From the NCBI RefSeq assembly GCF_014333425.1, contig NZ_JACRYT010000013.1:9861-73860 (forward strand): a stretch of DNA of 64,000 bases, given 5' to 3'. A model generated the notes under the pieces. The model was not told the origin of the DNA and made no database searches. It worked only from the letters and a program-made list of their open reading frames with translations. A program made the position numbers and the translations under genes. The stretch comes from Zhenpiania hominis. Its GTDB lineage: Bacteria > Bacillota > Clostridia > Peptostreptococcales > Anaerovoracaceae. Of the stretch, positions 17,195 through 24,886 are shown piece by piece. Every line of letters begins with the position of its first letter. The first letter of the stretch is position 1.

Positions 17195-18475
17195 CTATCC
17201 CTCCTGATCGAGTTTCTCTAAAAGGCTCCTTATTTTCTGCTCCGTCCTTTTGCTCTTTTTTCCCTTCATGGTCACCACCAGATTGTCCAGGCGGAACACC
17301 TCTCTGCACAACCCGGTCAGCTCTTCTGCCGTAACCCTTTCATAGGCCTTTTTCCTCTCATCCAGCCGGGTGCTGGTTTTCCCCAGAATATGTCCCTCGT
17401 ACGCCTGCGCCCAGTTCAGATTTGAAGCGTGATCCAGAATCAGTTCTCCATTGTCAATATATACAGGCTTTACATAATCCAGTTCATCTCCCAACCCCTG
17501 TTTCAGGCCGCAAAGCAGTTCCACGACAATTTCCACGGACTCCAGCAGTCTGGAAGGCTGAACCTCATACTGAAAATACAAATTTCCGATATTGCTGTAC
17601 TGCTCCATACCGGGATCAAAACTGTAAATACAGCCTGACTGCTCGGACAGCGCCTGATGGACTTTGGCGTTTTCACAGTCAAACAGGATATCATAAAGCA
17701 GCATATATGCTGCCTGGCTGCAGCGGTTCGTATCAAGGTCAAAGGAAAAGCGCACCAGAGTGTCTTTACTCTGTTTAACGGCAATCTGCCCGTTTCTGCG
17801 GAAAAACCGTTCCGGCACCGGCGCCAGATTCCGCCGCACTTTCTTTCCCTCATTCAGTTCGAAGGATTCAACGGATCTGCTCAGGAATTCAATATCCTCC
17901 TCTTCCACGCAGCCGGTCATGTAAAAAAACAGATTGTTCGTGGAAAACAGTTCCCTGTGAGCCTGCTGCAGATGTTTTTTTCCCATCCGATCCAGCCGGG
18001 TGCTTTTTCCGGTTATCGTCTGCGCGAGAGACGTTCCCTCCCAGACAATACCTCCGGTAAAAAACTCCAGCGAAGATCGTTCGTCATCTTCCCGGATTTC
18101 CGCCTTAATCCGTCTGCGTTCAATATCAATTTCCGCTGCCGGAAGGACAATAGGTTCAAACAGCTTTGTAAACACCGCAATCGCCTCCCGCAGATGCTTT
18201 TTCGCTCCGGTGATCTCAAACTGGATGAACTCCTTGTAGGTACACGCGTTGAACATCAGTCCCCGCCTGTCCAGGTAAGGATACAGTCCTCCGTCCATCA
18301 GCCAGTTGATATTGCGGATTACAATGTGCTCCAGGAAATGAGAGATCCCGTTTTCTTCCTCCCCTTCGTACAGGCTGCCTGCCCTCAGATACAGGCTGAG
18401 ACAGAAACTGTGCAGGTGCTCTCCGGAATCGCAGAAAATTTCAATTCCGTTTCTGGTTACCTTCCGCTGTTCCAT
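17195..18475 (-). CDS. M16 family zinc peptidase
   Basis: Insulinase/processing-peptidase family, 426 residues, two homologous half-domains. The inverted zinc motif HxxEH is HFLEH (His46, Glu49, His50), with the downstream Glu ligand expected in the ERRRIKAEIRED stretch. No signal peptide, so cytosolic. Gram-positive M16 proteins of this size often occur as active/inactive pairs; here only the metal-binding member is present. Abuts the fumarase beta gene and the dehydrogenase gene without gaps. Confidence 0.88.
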   Translation of the reverse strand: MEQRKVTRNGIEIFCDSGEHLHSFCLSLYLRAGSLYEGEEENGISHFLEHIVIRNINWLMDGGLYPYLDRRGLMFNACTYKEFIQFEITGAKKHLREAIAVFTKLFEPIVLPAAEIDIERRRIKAEIREDDERSSLEFFTGGIVWEGTSLAQTITGKSTRLDRMGKKHLQQAHRELFSTNNLFFYMTGCVEEEDIEFLSRSVESFELNEGKKVRRNLAPVPERFFRRNGQIAVKQSKDTLVRFSFDLDTNRCSQAAYMLLYDILFDCENAKVHQALSEQSGCIYSFDPGMEQYSNIGNLYFQYEVQPSRLLESVEIVVELLCGLKQGLGDELDYVKPVYIDNGELILDHASNLNWAQAYEGHILGKTSTRLDERKKAYERVTAEELTGLCREVFRLDNLVVTMKGKKSKRTEQKIRSLLEKLDQEG

Positions 18476-19033
18476 TTACTTCCTGCTCTCCAGGTACGCC
18501 GCCCTGCCTTCCTGATACAAATCGCCTCCCGCGCTGTCCAGAACAACCGTAACCGGAAAATCCTCCACCTGCAGTCTGCGTACAGCTTCCGGCCCCAGGT
18601 CTTCAAAGGCGACAATTTCAGCGGATTTTACCTTCTGCGCCATCAGAGCCCCCGCTCCGCCGATGGCCGCGAAATAAACGGCTCCGTTTCGGATAGCCGC
18701 GTCTTTCACCTCCTGGGAGCGCTGTCCCTTTCCGATCATAGCGGTTTCCCCCAAATCCAGCAGCGTAGGCGCGTAAGCGTCCATCCGGTAGCTGGTTGTA
18801 GGGCCTGCCGCTCCGATGGGGTTTCCCGGCTTTTCCGGCGTCGGGCCCACGTAATAGATCACCGCGTCCTTTACTTCAAAAGGCAGCGGCTCCTGATTCT
18901 CTATCATCTCGATCAGACGCTTGTGGGCCGCGTCCCTGGCTGTATAAATGGTACCGGTGAGAAATACAGTATCGCCGGCTCTTAAGGGTTCTAATTTTTC
19001 TTTTGTAAATGGCTCTCTGATTCGATATTCCAT
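18476..19033 (-). CDS. Fumarate hydratase class I, beta subunit
   Basis: C-terminal module of the Fe-S (class I) fumarase/L-tartrate dehydratase family as a separate 185-residue polypeptide. It supplies the substrate-binding swivelling domain (GTIYTARDAAHKR, GPTTSYRMD, IGKGQRS, AIGGAGAL). It works with the alpha subunit encoded immediately upstream, interconverting fumarate and malate. Tartrate dehydratase is the main alternative. With citrate synthase at 49 kb it suggests a partial TCA cycle. Confidence 0.93.
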   Translation of the reverse strand: MEYRIREPFTKEKLEPLRAGDTVFLTGTIYTARDAAHKRLIEMIENQEPLPFEVKDAVIYYVGPTPEKPGNPIGAAGPTTSYRMDAYAPTLLDLGETAMIGKGQRSQEVKDAAIRNGAVYFAAIGGAGALMAQKVKSAEIVAFEDLGPEAVRRLQVEDFPVTVVLDSAGGDLYQEGRAAYLESRK

Positions 19034-19053
19034 AGTTCCTCCCGCATGTCTTT

Positions 19054-19896
19054 CTATAACGTCCGCTCCGCATGTCTGCTGACATGGCAGTTAATATTCA
19101 CAGCGACCGGAAGCCCCGCGATGTGAGTCGGAGCGGTTTTAATCTTTACCGACAGCGCCGTTGTTTCGCCGCCAAAGCCCTGGGGGCCAATCCCCAGATC
19201 GTTGATTCTTCTGAGCAGTTTCTCTTCCATTTCCGCGTAAAAGGCGTCCGGATTCGGTCTGTCAAAAGGAATCAGCAGCGCTTCCTTCGCCATCAGCGCA
19301 GCTTTGTCAAAGGTGCCTCCAATTCCAACGCCCACTACGATCGGCGGACACGGATTCGCTCCGGCTTCCTCACAGGTCTTCACAATAAAATCCATGACGC
19401 CTTCCGCCCCCGCTGACGGCGGCAGCATTTTGATCCGGCTCATATTCTCCGACCCGAACCCTTTCGCGGCAAAAGTGATTTTCACCTGTTCCCCCGGAAC
19501 AATCTCATAATGGATATGGGCCGGCGTATTGTCTCCGGTATTGATCCTGCGTAGCGGGTCTCTTACCACCGACCTTCTCAGGTAACCATCCCGGTAGCCC
19601 CTGCGCACTCCTTCGTTTACCGCGTCTTCCACAAAGCCCCCTGTCAGATGCACATCCTGTCCGATTTCCAGGAACACGCAGGCAAGGCCTGTGTCCTGGC
19701 ACAACGGGAATACGCCTTCTTCCGCGATTCCGATATTTTCTTCTATCTTTTCCAAAACGCTTTTCGCGACCGGCCATGGCTCTTCCTGCGCCCGTTTTTG
19801 GATCGCGCATTTTACATCTTCTCCCAGAAAATAGTTGGATTCTCTCGCCATTTCCGCAACCGCGTCCGCGATTTCTTTCACATCAACTGACCTCAT
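19054..19896 (-). CDS. Fumarate hydratase class I, alpha subunit
   Basis: Catalytic [4Fe-4S] subunit, about 280 residues, starting MRSVDVKEIAD. GGAGGAGA four bases upstream fixes ATG 19896 in preference to a longer frame. Cluster-ligand and active-site segments are visible: PLCQDTGLACVF (first Cys), NTGDNTPAHIHYE, LPPSAGAEG, CPPIVVGVGIGG, and the C-terminal NCHVSRHAERTL. An oxygen-labile enzyme fits an anaerobe. The gene is divergent from spoIID across about 100 bp. Confidence 0.94.
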   Translation of the reverse strand: MRSVDVKEIADAVAEMARESNYFLGEDVKCAIQKRAQEEPWPVAKSVLEKIEENIGIAEEGVFPLCQDTGLACVFLEIGQDVHLTGGFVEDAVNEGVRRGYRDGYLRRSVVRDPLRRINTGDNTPAHIHYEIVPGEQVKITFAAKGFGSENMSRIKMLPPSAGAEGVMDFIVKTCEEAGANPCPPIVVGVGIGGTFDKAALMAKEALLIPFDRPNPDAFYAEMEEKLLRRINDLGIGPQGFGGETTALSVKIKTAPTHIAGLPVAVNINCHVSRHAERTL

Positions 19897-19946
19897 AGCC
19901 TCTCCTCCATAAAAGTTCTGTGTTCTACTATTATACGAAAAAATAC

Positions 19947-19975
19947 GCATCTTGGGAAGCCCTTCCGCATACACT
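19947..19975 (+). promoter_or_regulatory. Candidate sigma-E promoter of spoIID
   Basis: GCATCTT (19947-19953), 14 bp, CATACACT (19968-19975). In Bacillus the sigma-E consensus is roughly KMATATT-N13/14-CATACAnT; here one -35 position differs and the -10 fits fully. It lies 28 bases before the spoIID ATG, as expected for a mother-cell sporulation gene. Confidence 0.65.
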
Positions 19976-20002
19976 GGTAGCATTTAAAGTGCGGAGGAAA
20001 CT

Positions 20003-21106
20003 ATGCAGCGAAACAGAAAAAACAGGAGCAGAAAAAGAAAGCCGGCAGTACGGACAGGAAGACGTACAGCTCCGCCTGTCCTTAAATCCGCGGCCATTCT
20101 CGTCGTCGCCATCATTTTTATCCTGATTATCATTCCCTTTACCATTACCATGGTTTTTACCTCTGATTCACAGGAAGGCACAAAAAAAGAGAACCGTGAT
20201 CCCGGCGCCCAGCCGGAAGAAACAATTACAGATACTGCCGCTGTTCCAAAAACTATTCGCGTACAGAGAGAGGACAGCGGAAAGCGTGAGAAAATAGAAT
20301 TTGAAGAATACGTAAAAGGCGTTGTCGCCAGCGAAATGCCTTCGGATTTTGAGGAGGAAGCCCTGAAAGCACAGGCAGTGGCAGCTCGCACCTACTCTCT
20401 CGCCAAAGTACAAAACGCGAAAAAAAACGGAAATTCCTCTACCCATCCAAAGGCGCCCGTGTGCGACACCGTCCACTGTCAGGTTTATCAGGACAAAGCC
20501 CAGCTGAAGAAAGGGAAAGGCGCGGACTGGATGAGGTCAGACTGGGAAAAAATATCCGCGGCTGTCGAGGATACAAAGGGACAGCTCCTTTATTATGACG
20601 GCCAGCTGGTCCAGCAGGCGCTGTTTCATTCTTCCAGCGGCGGAAAAACAGAAAACTGCGAAGACGTCTTTGCCTCCGCAGTCCCTTACCTTGTCAGTGT
20701 GGAAAGCCCTTACGAAGAAGACGCCACCCATAAAAAAGAAACCCTGACCCTGTCCCTTTCCGAGTTTTCCGCAAAAATCAAAGCTTCCTATCCGGATATC
20801 AGCTTCGGAACAATCCCTTCCGGCGGGATCAAAATCCTCTCCCGCAGCAGCGGTGGACGGGTCGATCAAATGCGAATCGGAAACGGGACGGTTACCGGAA
20901 AACAGGTTCGGGAGGCGCTTGGTCTCTATTCCGCCAACTTTACCATCTCCACAGGAAAGGATACCATCACCTTTACTACCACAGGGTCCGGCCACGGAGT
21001 GGGAATGAGCCAGTACGGCGCCAACGGCATGGCAAAAGAAGGTTACTCCTATAAAGAAATCCTCCAGCACTATTACAGCGGAACCACCATAGCTGGCGGC
21101 AGTTAA
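20003..21106 (+). CDS. spoIID: Stage II sporulation protein D (peptidoglycan lytic transglycosylase)
   Basis: Membrane-anchored mother-cell enzyme that trims septal peptidoglycan during engulfment, working with SpoIIM and SpoIIP. The 367-residue protein has a basic N-terminus, one membrane span (about residues 29-51) and the SpoIID domain: VASEMPSDFEEEALKAQAVA with the catalytic Glu, FHSSSGGKTENC, and GHGVGMSQYGANGMA near the end. GGAGG lies five bases before the ATG. Its promoter matches sigma-E. It is alone on the plus strand between fumarase and the Feo locus. Its presence argues that the organism sporulates or recently did; SpoIID-like LytB proteins of non-sporulating bacteria are the alternative. 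Confidence 0.92.
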   Translation: MQRNRKNRSRKRKPAVRTGRRTAPPVLKSAAILVVAIIFILIIIPFTITMVFTSDSQEGTKKENRDPGAQPEETITDTAAVPKTIRVQREDSGKREKIEFEEYVKGVVASEMPSDFEEEALKAQAVAARTYSLAKVQNAKKNGNSSTHPKAPVCDTVHCQVYQDKAQLKKGKGADWMRSDWEKISAAVEDTKGQLLYYDGQLVQQALFHSSSGGKTENCEDVFASAVPYLVSVESPYEEDATHKKETLTLSLSEFSAKIKASYPDISFGTIPSGGIKILSRSSGGRVDQMRIGNGTVTGKQVREALGLYSANFTISTGKDTITFTTTGSGHGVGMSQYGANGMAKEGYSYKEILQHYYSGTTIAGGS

Positions 21107-21114
21107 AAACGATT

Positions 21115-21477
21115 TCATACCCCGGATATTTTTTCCACGCGATATCCGGCCTGTTCCAACGCCCTGGCGATTTGTCTCTCATCCACTTCTCTGTCATAAG
21201 AAACAACCGCCTCGCCTCTGGCAAGGCTTACAGAAGCGGAAGCCCCATCTATACGGTTGATTGCGTTTGTCACGTTATTGACACAGTGTTCACAGTGCAT
21301 ACCGGAAATTGTTACGACTTTTTTCCCCAGAACCCTTCCTTCCAGCTTTTTTTCCCGCACAGGGACAGGGCTTCCGCCGCCTCCGCAGCATCCCCCTTTT
21401 TTCGATCTCCTTCGGATACCGATGATGGCCAGCGCCAGCACCGCAATTACAATCAGGATTCCAATAATATTATTCAT
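21115..21477 (-). CDS. Membrane-anchored heavy-metal-associated (HMA) domain protein
   Basis: 120 residues. It has an N-terminal membrane span (IIGILIVIAVLALAIIG), a short KKGGCCGGGG cysteine cluster like that of FeoB-associated peptides, then a C-terminal HMA ferredoxin-like fold (residues 50-120) with the metal site GMHCEHC. The composition looks like a fusion of a FeoB-type Cys-rich peptide with a metallochaperone domain. HMA domains usually carry Cu(I), sometimes other soft metals, so a place at the end of an iron operon is notable. An 11-bp-stem hairpin separates it from the preceding gene, so its expression may be lower than feoB. Confidence 0.85.
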   Translation of the reverse strand: MNNIIGILIVIAVLALAIIGIRRRSKKGGCCGGGGSPVPVREKKLEGRVLGKKVVTISGMHCEHCVNNVTNAINRIDGASASVSLARGEAVVSYDREVDERQIARALEQAGYRVEKISGV

Positions 21478-21518
21478 GCTTTTTCCTCCCTTTCCGTCAG
21501 GTAAACACAGAAAACCGT

Positions 21519-21545
21519 AAGAGACCGGAGGGCTTCCGGTCTCTT
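21519..21545 (-). terminator. Hairpin between the FeoB Cys-rich gene and the HMA gene
   Basis: Perfect 11-bp stem AAGAGACCGGA/TCCGGTCTCTT with a 5-base loop; only a U4 tract follows, so it is a weak or partial terminator. Confidence 0.5.
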
Positions 21546-21561
21546 ATATCTTGTTATAAAG

Positions 21562-21747
21562 CTATTTTTCGCTGTGGCATCCGCATTCGTGTTGGGAATG
21601 CTCCAGATGCTTGAGATTCTTCACGGCACAGCTTCCGCCTGCCGGACAGCCGATACATTTATGCCCTTTTTTTCTGGCTCTCACAAGATAGGCTACCGCA
21701 GCACCGATGATAATTACCAGTACGATTACCGCAATAACTGTACTCAT
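21562..21747 (-). CDS. FeoB-associated Cys-rich membrane protein
   Basis: 61 residues: one N-terminal span (STVIAVIVLVIIIGAAVAYL), then a cysteine-rich tail with CIGCPAGGSC and CGCH. Small proteins of this type commonly follow feoB in Firmicutes and probably assist the transporter (FeoC-like role inferred). The start overlaps the feoB stop by four bases, implying translational coupling. Confidence 0.9.
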   Translation of the reverse strand: MSTVIAVIVLVIIIGAAVAYLVRARKKGHKCIGCPAGGSCAVKNLKHLEHSQHECGCHSEK

Positions 21748-23759
21748 GCCGCAGCGCCTCCCTTTTTATGCAGGGCGCCAAACTCCGCTTCCAGTTTGCG
21801 ATTGGAGCGAATCACAATCATCACTACGATTGCCGCCATGGCAAGTACCGCGATCAGACCCGGGAAGAATCCAACGCCGACGCTTCCGGTTGTAATAATA
21901 GTTCCCACCTGATATACCAGGAACGCCACTGTATAACCAGTGGCCAGCTGCAGGCCGATGCCGCCCCACAGCCACTTCTTGCTGCCCAGTTCCGAATTCA
22001 TCGCGCCGATTGCCGCAAAGCAAGGAGGCGTGTACAGATTGAACATCAGGCAGGCCAGAGCCGCTGCGGAAGTAAGGCCAAAGGTCATGGCAACTTCTCC
22101 CGCCCCGCCGGTCAGCGCCAGTTCCTCTGTATCAATAAACGCGGACAGTCCGTAAACTACCGCCAGCGTGCCAACCACATTCTCTTTGGCGATAAAGCCT
22201 GTGATCGCCGCCGCTGCCATCTGCCATACGCCGAAGCCCAACGGAATCAGCAGTACCGCAAACGGAGTCGCGATGGTCGCCAGAATGGAAGTATTCTCCA
22301 TGCCTTCTTCCACCAGCTGCAGCTGCCAGTTGAAGGACTGCATGATCTGAACCACCGCGTTGCATACCAGAATAATGGTCGCCGCTTTGATAATGTAAGC
22401 CTTCGCGCGTCCCAGCATGGAAAAGGCTGCCCTCTTAAGGCTCGGAATTTTATATTCCGGCAGTTCCATAATAAAGAAAGATTTTCTGTATTTATGACCT
22501 GTAATTTGTTTAATCAGCAGGGCTCCGAGGAAAATCAGGGCGATTCCCACAAAGTACACCAGCGTGCTGACCCAGGAAGCGCCTCCGAAGAATACCGCCG
22601 CGAAAAGAGCGATAACCGGAATTTTGGCGCCGCAGGGCATAAAGGTCGCCAGCATGGCGGTCGCTCTTCTTTCCCTTTCATCCCGGATCGTACGGCTTGC
22701 CATAATTCCCGGGATCCCGCATCCTGTTGTAATGATAAACGGAATGATGGATTTTCCGGAAAGGCCGACTCTTTTGAAAATCGGGTCCATTACAACGCTG
22801 ACACGAGCCATATAACCGCAGTCTTCCAGCAAAGCAATCAGGAAGTACATTACCATTACCAGAGGCAGGAAGCCTACTACCGCGCCTACGCCGCCTACAA
22901 TGCCGTCCGCCAGCAGCGCCTGCAGGAACGGTGAAGTGTTTTCAAGGAGTCCGGATACCCATCCCTGGAACGTTTCGATCCAGCCCACCAGCCAGTCCGC
23001 GATAAGAGGGCCCACTTTTGACTGAGAAATCCAGAATACCGCCCACATAACCGCCGCGAAAATAATGATTCCTGCTACTTTATTGGTAAGAATCCGGTCT
23101 ACCTGGTCCTGTTTTGTGGTATCTTTCGTAAGAATCTTTCTGCTTTCAACTTCACCCACAATTCCGTTTACAAAAGCAAAGCGCTTTCTGTCCTCAGCGT
23201 CTACCGCCTTTTTGTCGGTCATGTCAATATCCGCCTGCAGATACGGAGCTTTCTGCCCCTTCCCGCTCAGTGAAACTGCCTGCTTCATCACTTCGCTCAG
23301 ACCCTTGCTGCTGGTGGAAACCGTTTCGATTACCGGGCAGTTCAGCTTTTCCGCCAGAAGCTTTGTATTGATTTTGGTTCCCTGCTTCTCATTGATATCA
23401 CTTTTATTCAGCGCTACAATCACCGGGATTCCCAATTCCAGAAGCTGTGTGGTAAAGAACAGACTCCGGCTCAGATTAGTCGCGTCCACGATATTGATAA
23501 TCGCGTCCGGATTTTCGTTTCTGACAAAACCGCTTGTAATACTTTCTTCCGGAGTGAACGGAGACATAGAATAGGCTCCCGGAAGATCCACCGCGATAAG
23601 CTCCTCCAACGCGCCGCTGGAAAACTCTTTCTTAATCGGACTTTCCTTCTTTCCGATTGTAACCCCGGCCCAGTTACCAACGTGTTCACTTTTCCCTGTC
23701 AGCGCATTGTACATCGTCGTCTTGCCGCTGTTCGGGTTGCCGGCAAAAGCAATTCTCAT
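21744..23759 (-). CDS. feoB: Ferrous iron transporter FeoB
   Basis: GTP-dependent Fe(II) importer, 671 residues. The N-terminal G domain has G1 GNPNSGKTT, G3 DLPGAYSM and G4 NKSD, followed by a GDI-like helical region and a C-terminal membrane domain with two Gate motifs. CGAKIPVIAL holds the pore Cys and the second Gate is near CFAAIGAMNSE. Full length and undamaged. Follows the FeoA gene by 97 bp; that gap contains TAACC half-sites resembling those in the upstream operators. Confidence 0.97.
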   Translation of the reverse strand: MRIAFAGNPNSGKTTMYNALTGKSEHVGNWAGVTIGKKESPIKKEFSSGALEELIAVDLPGAYSMSPFTPEESITSGFVRNENPDAIINIVDATNLSRSLFFTTQLLELGIPVIVALNKSDINEKQGTKINTKLLAEKLNCPVIETVSTSSKGLSEVMKQAVSLSGKGQKAPYLQADIDMTDKKAVDAEDRKRFAFVNGIVGEVESRKILTKDTTKQDQVDRILTNKVAGIIIFAAVMWAVFWISQSKVGPLIADWLVGWIETFQGWVSGLLENTSPFLQALLADGIVGGVGAVVGFLPLVMVMYFLIALLEDCGYMARVSVVMDPIFKRVGLSGKSIIPFIITTGCGIPGIMASRTIRDERERRATAMLATFMPCGAKIPVIALFAAVFFGGASWVSTLVYFVGIALIFLGALLIKQITGHKYRKSFFIMELPEYKIPSLKRAAFSMLGRAKAYIIKAATIILVCNAVVQIMQSFNWQLQLVEEGMENTSILATIATPFAVLLIPLGFGVWQMAAAAITGFIAKENVVGTLAVVYGLSAFIDTEELALTGGAGEVAMTFGLTSAAALACLMFNLYTPPCFAAIGAMNSELGSKKWLWGGIGLQLATGYTVAFLVYQVGTIITTGSVGVGFFPGLIAVLAMAAIVVMIVIRSNRKLEAEFGALHKKGGAAA

Positions 23760-23856
23760 GATACATCCTCCTGTTTTATAGTGTCTTAAAGATTGCGTTT
23801 GTAGTTATACAGGGCTAACCATAACCCATAAAAAATAGTGACCACCGCCACTATTT

Positions 23857-24069
23857 CTATATCAAAACGGCCTCTGCAATACCGTTGTCGATATTATACC
23901 TTCCATCCTTGATGGACACGACGCAGCCGCCCTTCAGATGTGAAATCACCGTGATGGGCTCTCCGCTGTAACATCCCAGACGAAACAGGAACGATTCCAG
24001 TTCTTCATCGTCCGTTCGGATTTCCTTTACAATATAAGTTTCGCCAATAGTAGCTTCGCTCAAATTCAT
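23857..24069 (-). CDS. feoA: FeoA, SH3-like partner of FeoB
   Basis: 70-residue cytosolic SH3-type protein thought to modulate FeoB GTPase activity or assembly. Typical segments are TYIVKEI, LFRLGCYSGEPITVI and VVSIKDGRYNID. First gene of the feoA-feoB-Cys-rich-HMA unit, with its own consensus promoter and operator roughly 75-125 bp upstream. Confidence 0.93.
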   Translation of the reverse strand: MNLSEATIGETYIVKEIRTDDEELESFLFRLGCYSGEPITVISHLKGGCVVSIKDGRYNIDNGIAEAVLI

Positions 24070-24142
24070 AATTCTCTCCTCACCGTCTTCTAAAAATCAA
24101 ACACTTGCCTGGACAAACCTTATATTATGCAGGCCATCCTAT

Positions 24143-24197
24143 GGTTAGTAACTTCTAACTACATCCTTAGTTTAGTACAAAAGAAAATCTTTGTCAA
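24143..24197 (-). promoter_or_regulatory. feoA-feoB promoter with a dyad operator
   Basis: Minus strand: TTGACA (24192-24197), 17 bp, TAAACT (24169-24174). Eight bases beyond the -10, over the start site, is AGTTAGAAGTTACTAACC (24143-24160). It has GTTAG/CTAAC arms, and the upstream operator at 24379-24396 is similar (13 of 18 positions by eye). The placement predicts repression by a metal-responsive regulator (DtxR/MntR or Fur type unresolved). Confidence 0.65.
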
Positions 24198-24259
24198 CGC
24201 TTTTCTTCCAGAAGCAGACAGAAATTTAAAAGTTTTAGTTAAAAAAGAAAATCGCTTTC

Positions 24260-24299
24260 AAAAAAGAACAACTGACCCGCTACGCAACAGGTCAGTTGT
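24260..24299 (-). terminator. Rho-independent terminator between the two feoA genes
   Basis: Perfect 10-bp stem ACAACTGACC/GGTCAGTTGT (24290-24299 with 24268-24277), followed on the minus strand by a U-rich UCUUUUUU tract. It stops transcription from feoA (24699) and from the 24417 promoter before the second feo promoter. Confidence 0.8.
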
Positions 24300-24383
24300 C
24301 CTATAAATGTTATTGAGTAAAGGTTGTTTGCTTGATAATTGCTTGTTTCCATCCCTAAAAGTTTGATGCAACTAACTAGGTTA
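24260..24383 (-). ncRNA. Candidate short metal-regulated transcript
   Basis: A TTGACA promoter with an overlapping dyad (24379-24417) and the strong terminator at 24260-24299 bracket about 120 bases with no gene of known family. A 37-codon ORF (METSNYQANN ...) starts at an ATG with a poor, too-close AGGG and reads through the terminator stem, so a peptide seems less likely than an RNA. This is an inference from signals only. Confidence 0.25.
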
Positions 24384-24417
24384 GTTATAACTTACCACTT
24401 TTTCTACAGTTTGTCAA
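24379..24417 (-). promoter_or_regulatory. Second feo-region promoter with a near-perfect dyad
   Basis: Minus strand: TTGACA (24412-24417), 17 bp, weak TAAGTT (24389-24394). The -10 is embedded in GGTAAGTTATAACTAACC (24379-24396), an 18-bp palindrome with one mismatched pair. It overlaps a second dyad, AACTAAC-N3-GTTAGTT (24370-24386). Confidence 0.55.
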
Positions 24418-24486
24418 CCTGTTTTTTATAATTAGATAATTTTCCTTCCTCTCATGCCGGATTTCAAGCCCGAACAGCAAATTCCT

Positions 24487-24699
24487 CTATATCCGAATCT
24501 GCTCCGCGATCTGCCTGCTCAAAGCAGTCCGCATATCCTCCGAGATAATAACCACTCCCCCTTCATACGCTGATATAATTCTCACTTTCGCGCCGGGGAT
24601 TAAACCGATACTCCTGGCAAATGCTTTGGTTTTTTCATCCCCGTTTACCTCCTGAATTGTTTGTTCTGTTCCTGCGGGCGCTGACCATAATGTTATCAT
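24487..24699 (-). CDS. feoA: Stand-alone FeoA-domain protein
   Basis: 70 residues from ATG 24699 (AAGGAG eight bases upstream; the frame extends upstream without signals). SH3-like FeoA fold segments: AFARSIGLIPGAKVRIIS and GGVVIISEDMRTALS, ending ADQ-type helix AEQIRI. It is a separate unit from the downstream feoA-feoB, with a perfect sigma-A promoter overlapped by a CsoR-like dyad. It may be an accessory FeoA for the same FeoB or a regulator-like FeoA protein; the control element suggests a different metal signal. Confidence 0.88.
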   Translation of the reverse strand: MITLWSAPAGTEQTIQEVNGDEKTKAFARSIGLIPGAKVRIISAYEGGVVIISEDMRTALSRQIAEQIRI

Positions 24700-24770
24700 C
24701 TTATCTTCTCCTTCCTGCCTGTTTTGGTGGTCCATCGCTCCATACAACCGGAGCTTCTGTTTACACGCCC

Positions 24771-24799
24771 ATTATACCTATAGGGGTATATGTTGTCAA
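24771..24799 (-). promoter_or_regulatory. Perfect sigma-A promoter with a CsoR-type dyad in the spacer
   Basis: TTGACA (24794-24799), 17 bp, TATAAT (24771-24776) on the minus strand. The spacer and -10 are covered by TATACCCCTATAGGTATA (24773-24790). It resembles the TACCC...GGGTA G/C-tract operators bound by CsoR/RcnR-family repressors, although one arm has two C/G pairs replaced. Confidence 0.65.
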
Positions 24800-24848
24800 G
24801 TTTTGCGCGAATCCGTTAAATATCGTCAGAGCGATATTTTCCGGATCA

Positions 24849-24884
24849 TAAAAAGAGCGCAGCACGGTCTCTGCGCTCTTTTCC
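24849..24884 (-). terminator. Terminator of the D-aminoacylase-antiporter-peptidase operon
   Basis: Stem AAGAGCGCAG/CTGCGCTCTT followed by U5 on the minus strand, directly after the M20 stop codon. Confidence 0.85.
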
Positions 24885-24886
24885 TG

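Noticed and set aside
21768..22934. Long open frame antisense to feoB
   Set aside because: Low-complexity polar translation and complete overlap with feoB.
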